A stretch of DNA of 64,000 nucleotides. Origin: Nymphaea colorata (Eukaryota > Streptophyta > Magnoliopsida > Nymphaeales > Nymphaeaceae). The notes beneath the pieces were generated by a model. That model searched no databases and was not told where the DNA came from. It saw only the letters and a program-made list of their open reading frames with translations. Within the stretch, counting starts at the first letter, position 1. Each line of letters starts with the position of its first letter. The position numbers and the translations under genes were made by a program. Positions 9,781 to 19,760 of this stretch are shown piece by piece. The DNA is taken from the NCBI RefSeq assembly GCF_008831285.2, contig NC_045151.1, positions 2,349,544-2,413,543 of the forward strand. The letters run 5' to 3'.

Positions 9781-11338
9781 CTAGCACATCATACAAGGAT
9801 AACACCCCATATGAACAACATGTTCGTGAAAGACCTCATGTGTTAAACCCTTGGTAAGCGGATCCGCAATCATAGAGTTTGTCCCAATATGCTCTAAAGA
9901 CACCTGACCATTCTGTATCCCCTCTTTAACAGACCAAAAACTTAATGTCGATGTGCTTCGACTTTGACAAACTGTGGCTGTTATAAGAGTACATGACTGC
10001 TGAATTATTGTCACACAACAACCTTAGTGGTCTTTCTATACCATACATAATGCGCAGCCTCGTGACAAAATTCTGCAATCACAAAACCTGATTGAATGCC
10101 ATTATCTTGGCACCCAGCAAAGTCAGAATCTGAATACCCAATGATCTCCCACTGGTCTGACTTCCTGTATGTGAGCATAAAACCTTTTGTTCTTTGTAAG
10201 TACCTCAATACTCTTTTGGCTGCTTTCCAATTATCCATACCAGGATCACTTAAGTATCTGCCTAACATTCCAATGATAAATGTAATATCCAAACGAGTAC
10301 AAACCTGAACATACATAAGGCTTCCCACAACAGACAAATAGGGAATCCTTTACATTTCCTTAGATTCGATTTCACTTTTAGGGCACTGTTTGAGACAAAA
10401 CTTGTCTCCTTTAGTAACTGAAGTATTTCCTGGTTTACAACTTTTCATGCCATATCGGTGAAGCACCTTATTAATGTAGGCCTTTTGTGATAATCCAAAG
10501 AATACCTCGAAAATGATCTCGAAATATTTGGATCCCTAATACAAAAGATGCACAACCAAGATCCTTCATGTCAAACTTTGTTGACAAGAAATTCTTAGTT
10601 TCATGCAATATGCCTACATTGTTACTTGCTAGCAATATATCAATGACATATAAAACCAGAAAGATAAATTTGCCCCCACTGAACTTTTGGTATACACATT
10701 CATCAACCATATTAGTTTCGAAGCCAAATGAAACTATAACTTGATGAAACTTGTAATACCACTGACAGGAATCTTGCTTTAGCCCATAGATGGATTTCTT
10801 GATTTTACAGACCATTTTCTTTGCATCACCTAAAACAAAGTTTTCTGGTTGCACCATATATATCGTTTCATCAATGTCTCCATTTAGAAACGCTATCTTA
10901 ACATCCATTTGATGCAGCTCTAAGTCAAAATGAGCTACAAGTGCCATTATAATCCTGAAAGAGTCTTTCAACGAAACTGGAGGGAAAGTCTGTATAATCA
11001 ATGCCTTCCTTTTGAGTAAAGTCCTTAGCGACAAGACGTACCTTATACCTTTCGATGTTACCTAATGAATCCCTCTTGGTTTTAAATATCCATTTACAAC
11101 CAATGAGTTTCACACCTTCAGGCAAAAGAACAACTTCCCATATGTCATTGTCCATCATGGACTTTATTTCCTCATTCATGGCATCTATCCACTTAAGAGA
11201 TTTAGAACTCTTTATTGCTTGCTGGAGGTTGACAGGATCATCCTCCATTAAGCCCATATCAACATCATGTTCTTGGAGATAGACAAAATCATTTAAAATT
11301 GTATTTCTCCTCTCTCTAGTGGATCTTCTCAGTGACAC
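9781..11338 (-). pseudogene. Copia reverse transcriptase-RNase H, broken
   Basis: The RT/RNase H part of pol in at least four blocks separated by frameshifts and stops. 10925-11338 carries the N-terminal RT start (RRSTRERRN, DAMNEEIKSM, GCKWIFKTKR). 10471-11034 carries QMDVKIAFLNGDI, KKSIYGLKQ and the active-site box as YVID at about 10640-10655, where the first catalytic Asp of YVDD is replaced by Ile. 10011-10337 has DWKAAKRVLRYL-type sequence (NWKAAKRVLRYLQ) and GYSDSDFAG of RNase H. 9781-10014 has EHIGTNSMIADPLTKGL near the C-terminus. The substitution and the frameshifts mean no active enzyme. Family: RVT_2 of Ty1/Copia. Confidence 0.85.
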
Positions 11339-12256
11339 CTCTACTTGATTTTCTTGAGGTTGTTGAGTTTGTTCTCCAGTAGGGAGATCGACATCATTGC
11401 CTTCTTATAAATAGAGTGGACTCAGGTCCCTCTTCAAAGGCAATGCTTCTAACTTGATCACCTCCTCAAACTCAATATCCTCAAAGAAATTGGCATTTTC
11501 CTTTTCAAAGAAAGACTTACTGAATGGATTATAAAACTTATAACCCTTTAATGTTTGTTCATTTTCTCTTTATACATTCAATGCAAACATTAAAGTTTGC
11601 AAAATCAAGGGACTCAAAAATTCATTTTGACATAAGCCTTTATATTCTCTTTTTAGAGATATGTCCTAAGCGCCAATGCCATAACATAACAGAATTCTCT
11701 TTGGCTAATTTCTTTTAGTACCACTAAACGTAACATGCAAGGTTTTATTATATGAAACAACCATATCAAGCAAAGAAAGGTTATCGCTATTAGACAAAGA
11801 ACCTGTGGCAATCAAATTTGAGTACAGAAACAACTTAAATTTACTTCCTCCAAATGAACAATAATAACCAAACTTGTTCAATGAGGAAATAAGAACCAAA
11901 TTCCGTCTAAAAGACGGTACCACATAAGTTTCTGTCAAATTCAAGTAGCAACCAGTCTTTAACAATAACCGAAAATCTGCTATGGCTTCAACCTTCGCCA
12001 TCTTGTCATCGCCCATATAGATGAATCTTTCAGCATCAATTGGCGTTTGACAATTTAGGCTGCCTTGCATAGAGACACTTATGTGAGTAGTAGTACCTGA
12101 ATCTACCCACCAAGTGTTTCTTAGTACTAAAGTTAAATTAACCTCAGAATAAACCAAAGTGAGAAGTGTACCATTCCTTTCACGCCATACGTGATATTTA
12201 GTACAATCCTCATTCATATGACCTTCACCTTGGAAAAGAATCAGCCTGATAGGCAT
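11339..12256 (-). pseudogene. Copia zinc knuckle, protease and pre-integrase, integrase core deleted
   Basis: 11705-12256 encodes a degenerate zinc-knuckle end (EGHMNEDCTKY), the retropepsin motif WWVDSGTTTHIS and the ETYVVPSFRRNLVLISSL segment that normally precedes the pre-integrase domain. At about 11560-11600 the CxxC of the integrase zinc finger (VCIECIK) is still readable. It is followed within about 20 codons by GYKFYNPFSKSFFE, which belongs to the C-terminal end of integrase just before RT. The DDE core between them, normally several hundred codons, is therefore absent. Single stops and a frameshift are also present. Confidence 0.75.
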
Positions 12257-13019
12257 TCCTTATGCTTCTTTTGTTTCTTAACAGATGATTGGTCAACTGC
12301 AACTTCCTTAACAGTCTTTCTTTTCTTACTTGAAAAAATCGAATCATTTAACTCAGGAATAGTACTCAAAATTTATAAATATTATATAAGCAGAACTTAC
12401 TATACAAAGAACAAACAAAAGTATGCTCACAATCAATATATGTACAAAGATGAAACAACAAATATAAATGAATTTAAACACAATGGCCCAAAACCCATCA
12501 CAAGGTACCGGTGCAACGTTAATATCTAATCTTTGGATTGAAATACTAACTGCAAGTGGTATTCTTGGTCAACAATGAATATAGATAATTAACCCTGTCA
12601 AACAACGAGCCTATCTTTGGATTGACTCGCTATTCACATGGAAACCTAAAAAATTATCACATATTTATTGCCCTGTATACTTAAACCTGACCAAGCAACA
12701 ATCCTCCTTTGGGTTGATCATTGCCCGCATGGATCAAGTATACTACCATCTAATATTCAAAACAGGCAAATTCGTACAACAGAGGTCACTTTAGCGACAT
12801 AAAATACAAACTTACTCATTTCAAACAACAGACATGACCAAAGATCAAATTCATAATCCAAATATTCATCTAAAGTACACCCACAAATTTAAAACATGCA
12901 AAACATGATACATGAATTAAAATTTACATACAAAATTTGTCACACATTAAATCCAAACACCAAAATGATTCAATGAAATATGACCAAAAGAGTCCAAAAT
13001 TTTATGAACCGGTACCATA
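12257..13019 (-). other. Internal leader/gag-region remnant of the Copia element
   Basis: Lies between the protease remnant and the minisatellite leader, where gag should be. No gag-like open frame remains. It contains repeated short blocks such as ATCTTTGGATTGA at about 12530 and 12613. I take it as decayed or deleted gag plus leader. Confidence 0.45.
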
Positions 13020-13540
13020 ATCGTGCTTAAGAGGGTCAAGAACCACTGAATCGGCCTCAAAATGGCCCGTATCGGTCTTAAACCACAACTAAAGCACCCA
13101 CATAGCCCTAAACAGGACTGAACCGGTCCAAAAATTGGACGAACCGTTCAAAAGTAGACCGTATCGGTTTCGAAACCCACTGTACCGGATAAAAAATGGC
13201 TAAAATCGATCCAAAAACTGAATGAACCGGTCTAAAATGCCCTGTATCGGTCAGAAAATCAACTGAACTGGACTGAAAACAACTAAACCGGTCTGAAAAT
13301 GGTCCGAATCGGTTCTAAAACTGAATGAACCGGTCCTGGAAGCCATGAAATGGTTTGAAAACCAACTAAACCGGTTCTAAAAATCATGAACCGGTTTGAA
13401 AATCAATTGAACCGATCTGAAAAACAACTGAACCGGTCTAAAAAAGGGTACGAATCGGTTCAGAAAGGTGCGAACCGGTTCTAAATCAAACGGAATCGGT
13501 TCTAAACTTAATGAATCGGTTCTGTTTCAAAACAAACCGT
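13020..13540. repeat. 20-21-bp minisatellite in Copia leader
   Basis: About 25 imperfect units of the form GAACCGGTCTGAAAAACAAC, with variants GAATCGGTTC, GTATCGGTC and AAACCGGTTC. Period is 20-21 bp without spacers. Seven more units occur at 23600-23745 in the same leader position of the related fragment, so the array belongs to the retroelement family. It is not a CRISPR array: units are contiguous and diverged. Confidence 0.85.
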
Positions 13541-13717
13541 ATGGGTACGGGTCGGTCCGGTAGGACCCGACCTGGTCCGAAAAACTTAAAGCGGGCTGGC
13601 GGGCGGGCGTACGAATTTTTTTTTTTTTTTTTAAAGCTGATGGATCCAGATCGGGTATGTCAAGACCCGACCCGGTCTGACCCGCCTGCTCGACCGCGCG
13701 AGCGGTCGCAGGCGGGC

Positions 13718-14192
13718 GGTGGGGATTTCTCCCCATAACGCATATACAAAACCAAATGTATATACCCTAAAACAGGATCATGCTCACGCTAAATCATTGA
13801 AATAAACGAAACCTTAAACTGAAGCGGAAGCGTACCTGAATCCATCTGATCTGGTGCACGGGAAGACCGCAGCAGGGTCTTCCAGAGTACGTGCGGCGCG
13901 CTTGAGGTCTTTCTCAGATGGGGAAGAGGAAAACCCTAGAAACCAATGTTTCAGGCAACCATTGCACGACCCCAGGGACCACTACTATTTTATAACGAGG
14001 ACAATTACGAATTCCGCCCATCAAAGAGTCCGTAATTGCGTACTGGTATCTATACATTTCAAAATTACCCCATACCATCTAAAATGACGTAATATCCCAA
14101 AATGCAATCACTTAAGCGGATATTTACGTTATGATAGCCATAATGTCTGAAATTCCTCATAGACATAAGCCGACCCACCAAATGATCTTACA
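13718..14192 (-). repeat. 5' LTR of Copia element 8897-14192
   Basis: About 475 bp matching 8897-9371 with around ten differences. The outer end is GATCTTACA followed by the TTTTA target duplication. The inner end reads GGTGGGGATTT instead of TGTTGGGATTT, and no primer-binding site follows: the leader GCGAGCGGTCGC abuts it directly. In the sister fragment at 23590-25230 the corresponding leader word is about 680 bp from the LTR, so a deletion has removed the primer-binding site here. Confidence 0.88.
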
Positions 14193-14275
14193 TTTTATTC
14201 ATGTCATTTCACCAAAAGTTGAAGCCATTGCTCTATATTCTGCTTCTCTGCTGAAGATTTTGAAATAGTTATAAG
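14193..14275 (-). mobile_element. Resumed Ale-like Copia fragment (RNase H)
   Basis: Continues the fragment interrupted at 8896. TCATGTCATTTCACCA, TTGCTCTATATTCTGCTTC and TGAAATAGTT match 46075-46150 in the Copia element at 45548-55896. On the minus strand this is the EAEYRA-type part of RNase H. The match ends near 14275, where the fragment is truncated. Confidence 0.75.
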
Positions 14276-14696
14276 ATGAAGGCAATAGGTCCTTCTCAGT
14301 TTTGTACCATCCTATAATTCTCAGTTTTGTGCTGCGTGAAAGGTCCTGCTGCGATTCTTCTCCTGCTGCATGAGCTCTTCCTACCGGCCGCTTGCAGGTA
14401 CGCTCTTTCTCTCTCTCTCTCTCTCTCCCTCTCTCTTACAGCATCCCTTCTTTGAGAATCAGCAGCCATGGCGGACCAAAAGAGAGCAGGGCTGCAGCGG
14501 CGTTAGATACATGTCGACATTCGATGCCTACCAGATGGAGATCCCACCCGGTAACAAGTGCTTTCTACTTTAGTAGGTGTTTGTTGTAGAAGGTGTGTGT
14601 TGGTACTCTAATGCGCCAGGCGCCCGAACCACGTGCTTTAATGCCAGTAGGAACCCCCTTCGTCTTCCTTGTTTACGGTTGATCTGAGCCAATACG
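14276..14696. other. Spacer with (CT)n tract; possible exon remnant
   Basis: Contains a (CT)n microsatellite at about 14405-14437. Beyond it ATGGCGGACCAAAAG (from 14468) and VRYMSTFDAYQMEIPPGN in another frame look faintly exon-like. MADQ followed by an RYM-type segment could be a shifted PHO1 EXS fragment, since clear PHO1 EXS exons follow at 15042, but the match is too weak to call. Confidence 0.3.
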
Positions 14697-14943
14697 AGTC
14701 TGGGCATAGGGCCGATCCGACTCTCAGATCTCGATTTGGTTAAAATAAGAAAAATATTTTTAAAATATAAAATAAAATTTTTTAAATATAAAATAGATGT
14801 CATTATCAAATAAAAATAATAAAAAAATAAATTGTACAAATCAAGTCCCGTCGAGTCGACCCGAATAGGCCCGATATGTCATCAAGCTGATTTTTTCTGA
14901 CCTTGCCCGATCGAGTCGGATACCTGGGCCCCATGCCCATGCT
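14697..14943. repeat. MITE-like repeat with TGGGCAT/ATGCCCA ends
   Basis: Starts CTGGGCATAGGGCCGATCCG and ends GGGCCCCATGCCCATG, an imperfect terminal inverted repeat, with an AT-only core. The same design occurs at 26225-26485 and 44587-45100, and the right end of 290-570 matches too. Confidence 0.55.
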
Positions 14944-15041
14944 TAGATTAGATGTGACCATGCAAGCTCTCTCCCACTGACTCTGTTTGTCAGTTTTTTT
15001 CTTTTTCCTGATGCAAACAAAATGCTTTTGAATCACTTGCT

Positions 15042-15362
15042 TTCTTCAGAACCCACCACTACCAGACGTGTAGCAGCAGCAAGCTCTACAAGGATCTGGC
15101 CTATGTTATTTCTTTCATGCCTTACTTCTAGCGTGGCTTGCAGGTACAAACAAAAGTGCATCTGTTGTGTATATTTAAGCCACTGATTGCTGGAGCTGCT
15201 AGCTAATGTCCGCCTGTTATCTGGCAACTTCCTTTTGCGGGGACGCAGTGGGCAAGGGGATGGTTCGATGGAAGAATGCACTAGCCTTGGTAGCAGCAAG
15301 TCCAAGACTAACGTACGGGACGCAGCCCACCTTGTTGGGTTGTGGCCATGTCCCTGCCTACC
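15042..15362 (+). pseudogene. PHO1: PHO1-like EXS-domain exons, broken
   Basis: Two exons from the EXS domain of a PHO1-type phosphate exporter. Exon 1 (about 15042-15143) encodes FRTHHYQTCSSSKLYKDLAY then VISFMPYF, a stop (TAG in place of the expected aromatic codon) and RGLQ, ending at a GT donor. A 106-bp intron ends in GCAG. Exon 2 (15249-15362) begins WARGWFDG, the expected CARRWFDE with changes. It continues, after a frameshift, with a VAASPRLTYGTQPT segment corresponding to the VAAGARLTY region. In the family these exons lie in the C-terminal membrane region. Flanking exons are not found next to them; the SPX exons and last exon of a PHO1-like gene lie 12-18 kb downstream on the same strand. 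Clearly a pseudogene. Confidence 0.72.
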
Positions 15363-16269
15363 TAAAATCTTATAACGTCTGAGAGGGCCTTCTTATGTGT
15401 TATGGTGATTAGTTACAACCTTTTTAGTAGTTATTTAAAACTGAAAAAGTTGTAACCCACTTGCTTTGTAACTGACAGTTGCGCATACGGCCCATTTTAT
15501 AAGCTTAATGTCCACTTTGTATGAGATGAAAAAAAAAAAATTCTCATGAGTACAAGATCAAATAGGTGTCTCCTTGAAGTAAACTCCTAAATTCTTAAAC
15601 TCACTATTTTTGCCTTCTTGTTCTCTCTCTCAACTTCTCTGCTGCTTTGTTGTGTTGCTTGTTGCAGGTTCAAAGTTTCAAGCTAATGCTGCATTGTCCA
15701 TAAAATTTTATCAATGGTATGAGAGCCTTGGTTATTGAATTAGAAAAAAAAAAGGATAGCACACCCATATGCAGAACACGTCAATAGTATTGCTTCTATG
15801 GTAGCATCATTGGCATCATTGTATGCTTGTGCTATACCCAGACATTTGTTTTATGTTATGATGGCATGCTACTGTTATGAATGGTAAGATCCATACAACC
15901 AAAAAAAAATAATTTGTTGTGTTCGTGTAGTAAAACAGAAAGGCAGAACAAAGTTGTGTCTATTGTTTCATGATTTTATATATGAGGGTCTTTCTATTTT
16001 GATGGCTTTAACAGTTTTTTTGTCATGTGCACATCAGTTTGGCAGCAACTCCCTGCGTTCTCTCTGAGAACTTGTTGAGCATTTGGATTTTTCTTATTTA
16101 TATAATATTGTGTGTGTGACTGGTGTGGCTGCTCGGATACATTAAGAATTAATACATGATAAGCATGTAGTTGACAAGAAAACATGTAACACAAGTCGAG
16201 CAGAAAACAAGGGAATGGAAAATATGGAGTAAACCTACATCTTCAGGCTGCCATTTTTTAGTCATCGCT
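15363..16269. other. Spacer, no gene seen
   Basis: AT-rich sequence with short poly-A runs (for example near 15530 and 15745) and no protein-like frame. It ends at the minus-strand pararetroviral fragment. Confidence 0.45.
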
Positions 16270-16913
16270 GACCATGTACAGAAAAAAAGGGAGAAGATGT
16301 TACATGCATGGGTTGAACGAGCATAGTATAGTCATCCAAGGTTCCAAGATCTTCTGTTCATCCTGTTACCCTCACCATATGGTATTGCTTTCCCCTTCCG
16401 GCCTATGCCTCAGTGGGTACCCACCAGTGTCTTTGTCTTTTGGGTATGAGAACTTTCAAATTTCCCTTATTACCATTACATACCTGTTGCATTTTTTGTA
16501 TGTATTGTCTATCTGTTGCATCCCAGTAATATCCTTAATCTTTTTTAGTTTTGCATGGACTGGTTTACAATATTCTGCTAATCTAGGTATATATTCTCAT
16601 ACTTGGTTTACTAATCCTAAGAATGATTGTAATTTTATTTTTGTGTCTAAGTCATTGAATAATGCAATTTTTTGTATTATATGATTTTGCATTTTTATTC
16701 ATGCCTTATCTATTTCTATTCCTAAAAAATCTATTGTGTCTACAGATTATGCCCTTACTTTTACTAATTGCTACTCCTGCTTTCTTGGCATATTGAACAA
16801 ATTCTCTTAGTAAATTATAATGATACACTTCTGTGTAAGTGTACAGTAATATATCATCGATGTATATAACACAGTTTTTTAAGTCCTTTAAATTTTTGGT
16901 CCATAGATTATGA
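16270..16913 (-). pseudogene. Pararetroviral RT (YIDD) and RNase H start, inverted block
   Basis: On the minus strand, VIYIDDILLYT at about 16850-16870 gives the RT active site with both aspartates intact. It is followed by a REFVQYAKKAGVAISKSK segment and, after frameshifts, by an RT thumb/connection segment with SFLGLVNQV and CKPVHAKLKK. The beginning of RNase H is only faintly readable. At 16913/16914 the sequence switches directly to the plus-strand protease block, so this is an inverted junction within viral sequence. The frame has several stops and cannot be expressed as one protein. Confidence 0.7.
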
Positions 16914-18545
16914 CCTAACGTTCCCGAGCAGCCATAAATACAAAGACATACAAGGCAATCTAATAAATAGTAAAGAAAGTGTTGCAGAAGAAGTAAAAAT
17001 ATTAAATTATAGATTTATGATTTCATTTGAAATTCATGAACCTAGAAACGACGGACTAATTGATATAATTCTAGGAAATAAATGGCTAAATAAACATGAT
17101 AATTAAAGAATAGAAAGACAAATAATGGAAATACAAACACTAGGGAAGACAATTATGATCCCACGAGACTTAGATGAGTAAAAGAACTATGGACAAAGAA
17201 TTTACACAAGAATGTAAAATAAAATATAAATAGATAATACAACAAGAACTAAGTCATAAATTTAAAATTTTCATAATAATCAATAAATTAATAAATAAAC
17301 TAAATGACTTAGTAGTAGAAAGATGGGAGATGGATACAGAAGTAATGGAATATGGATATCAATCCACATAATATACAGACTACTCAGAATATGATGATTA
17401 TATAATGGCCATAGAAGACAGAGCGTTTGGATAGATGATACCAAGAACGAATACAACAGAGTCTGTCAGACGGTGTAAAAAGAAGTATGGAAAATTGAGA
17501 AGAGAGAAACTAAGACATGACTTTAAAATATACATACTAATAACACTTTCATAGGAGAACTACAACAAAGGGTTATTGAAACATGGTATCTAAGAAATGT
17601 AGATCTTAGAAGACTTGCCCAATTTGAAGAAGAAATAGAAACTGAAAGGATACGCTACTTTATGAATAATAATCAATATTACCAATACAGCCCACCTCAA
17701 CCAGATGATGAATAAAACAAATACACAAATATAACCAATGGCGAATTTATATATATACTCGTAGAAATGATAGTTAGGGAATATAATAGTAGGTATTATA
17801 CTTCCTACATAGATAGAGGTGCACAAATAAACATAAAAGAAATTGCCTGCCAGACAACTGTTGAGAACAATTAGGAACACCGATATAAGTTAAGGGTTTC
17901 AATGGCTCCAAAGACACCATAAATATAAAGCCGAAAATATATCCATACAGATCTGGAAAAAGATTGTTCGAATAAACATAATTTATGCTTTTGAATTAGA
18001 ACGGAAAGATATATTATTAGGAAGACTGTTTTTATTAGGAAGACTGTTTTTAAATAATTACCTACCAAAAGAAATCACAGACAAATACTTAATCCTAACA
18101 ACCTCATGTAAAGAAAAATTAAATGCCTTAATACTCAAAAATAGTAAAAAGAAACAAGTACCATGGGTAAAATGAAGCAGCCAAACAATCCAAAAACGTC
18201 ATAAGGAAAGAACAAATGAAATTATCTTACATGTATATGACAAAACGAATTAGCAAGTACAGAAAAAAAAAATGGATTCTTTATATTCAGAAAAACCATT
18301 GCAATTCTGGGAAAAACATAAAACATCAGTAAAAATGGAACTCATCAAGAAAAACAACATAATCACACAACCCCTACTGAAATACGTACCAAATGACTTT
18401 GCCGAATTCGACAAACACATACATGAATTGCTAAAAGAAGGTTACATAAGAGAATCTAATTCAAAACACAGTAGCCCAGTAGATAAAAACTATGGATCAG
18501 TTTTAAAATATCGATATAATAATAATCCACAAGAACCAGACATAT
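16914..18545 (+). pseudogene. Pararetroviral protease modules and RT start (copy 1)
   Basis: Begins inside a first retropepsin-like module, after its DTG motif, and includes DIILGNKWLNKHD. A long degraded stretch follows, including an acidic tail ending QYSPPQPDDE. A second retropepsin-like motif at about 17803-17830 reads YIDRGAQIN, with the catalytic-loop Thr changed to Arg. The RT N-terminal part is open at 18272-18550 (IHELLKEGYIRES and SKHSSP). All other frames are broken by stops. Copy 2 at 19761-21348 aligns over nearly the whole length. Confidence 0.65.
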
Positions 18546-18840
18546 TATGACATATCGACACAGTGTAAATGGGAAATCAATCGAAAATAATTACTAGCTT
18601 TATATTATGACATATTACATTTTGAAGTGTACGTTGTCTTCACAAAATTTATAGTCAGGACAGAGAACACTCAAGTAAAGCATTGGCTAAACGCTGAATT
18701 AGAAAACTCGATAATAAAAAAAGAAATATGATGCTTAGTTAATGAAATAAGATTTTTTTATTTCAAGGTCGAAATATTAAAATTAGCAGACAATTGTTTT
18801 GCGCATATACTGTCAAGAGATGAAAGGCTACAAACAGGTA
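18546..18840 (+). pseudogene. Pararetroviral RNase H remnant
   Basis: Directly after the RT N-terminus the frame reads YYDILHFEVYVVFTKFIVRT and later ADNCFAHILSRD, the TD-type and AD.LSRD signatures near the end of a viral RNase H domain. The RT core and first half of RNase H that should lie between are absent, so an internal deletion joins near 18545-18585. One in-frame stop interrupts the domain. Confidence 0.6.
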
Positions 18841-19760
18841 AGAACTAAAATATCTTCTACTCTATTGATGTTGAAGATAAACGTTCTAAACTTAAAAGTA
18901 GATATGGAACTATTTAAAACCCAGATCGAAGAACTACAGATATTTAAAACCCAAAAAGACAATGAAAAAACACTAATGGAAACCAAGGGACTAATAACCC
19001 AATTCACACCAAAACCAGAAACCAAATCCATGAAATTTAAAAACCAAAATCTAAACAACGGGTTTATAAAACCAGAAACAAGGATCAAACCAGTCCAATT
19101 CACACCTCCTCAAATCCAGACCTATGTCCAAGCAGTATAAAAACAAAGAAAAGAAAGTCAGCATTTGCTAGTAGCTAACTACTTAAGAAATCTAAAACAA
19201 GTTACCGATTTCCTTAACCAAAACCCTAGAGAGAAAACAACCAAAGGAAAGGGATATACTACTATCCCATTACCTGACATAAATAAACTAATTGCCTACC
19301 TAGAAGCCAGCCCTAACCTAGTAAAGACAACTTACAGCTATGGCTTCCTACATACCATAAAGCAGCTCTTGTACATATCTGAATTTTTGCAGCACAAGCA
19401 GAAGTGTTAAATGAGATAATTATTCCCCCATATATTGTGCAAAAATAGGACTTACAAAAGAAATGATAGAACCAGAAGTAAAAGTTCAACCAGAACTACT
19501 ACTTCCTGAACTACTAGAAATCTTCTCTAGAAAAAGAGCAAAGAGCATTCAGCTTATATTTGAAGAATTACTACACCAATATAATGAGCAAAATATATGG
19601 CTTTACGAAAGCAAAGGTTACCAAATTAGTTACTCACAGTCCCAAAAGACAAAAGATACTCTACTAGAACTATACATGTATGTAATAATTAATAAACATA
19701 GAATTACAGCCAAGCAAAGAAATAATGAAACAATCCAGCTAGAAAATCCCTTCAAATAAC
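18841..19760 (+). pseudogene. Unrecognised pararetroviral ORF region
   Basis: Three consecutive open frames (to about 19140, 19165-19410 and 19463-19759) follow RNase H and precede the first protease module of block 3. The first is Lys/Glu/Leu/Ile rich with a heptad-like ELFKTQIEELQIFKTQKDNE stretch that could form a coiled coil, then a Pro/Lys-rich linker. The second has PLPDINKLIAYLEASPNLV; the third has an amphipathic LLPELLEIFSRKRAKSIQLI segment. I do not recognise them. By position they could be the start of the viral polyprotein or an accessory/virion-associated protein. Confidence 0.4.

Larger units (their letters stand above)
8897..14192 (-). mobile_element. Copia LTR retrotransposon with deleted integrase core
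   Basis: A 5.3-kb element with near-identical LTRs (8897-9371 and 13718-14192) and a perfect 5-bp target duplication TTTTA (8892-8896 and 14193-14197). It sits inside the Ale-like fragment; joining the flanks restores the order seen at 46060-46090. It reads on the minus strand: 5' LTR, a leader with a 20-bp minisatellite, a zinc-knuckle remnant and aspartic protease, pre-integrase, reverse transcriptase, RNase H, 3' UTR, polypurine tract, 3' LTR. Most of gag, the integrase catalytic core and the primer-binding site are missing. By-eye LTR identity of about 97.5-98% suggests a young insertion. Confidence 0.9.

Noticed and set aside
13020-13540. Regular 20-bp repeats resembling a CRISPR array
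   Set aside because: Units are contiguous and diverged, with no spacers, in a plant retroelement leader. It is a minisatellite.
14370-14589. Short frames after the (CT)n tract as a PHO1 exon (MADQ, RYM)
   Set aside because: Suggestive next to true EXS exons, but needs a frameshift within a few codons and shares too few residues.
16274-16684. 136-codon plus-strand frame with hydrophobic stretches, possible membrane protein
   Set aside because: It is the antisense of the pararetroviral RT/RNase H block, which reads with clear motifs on the minus strand.
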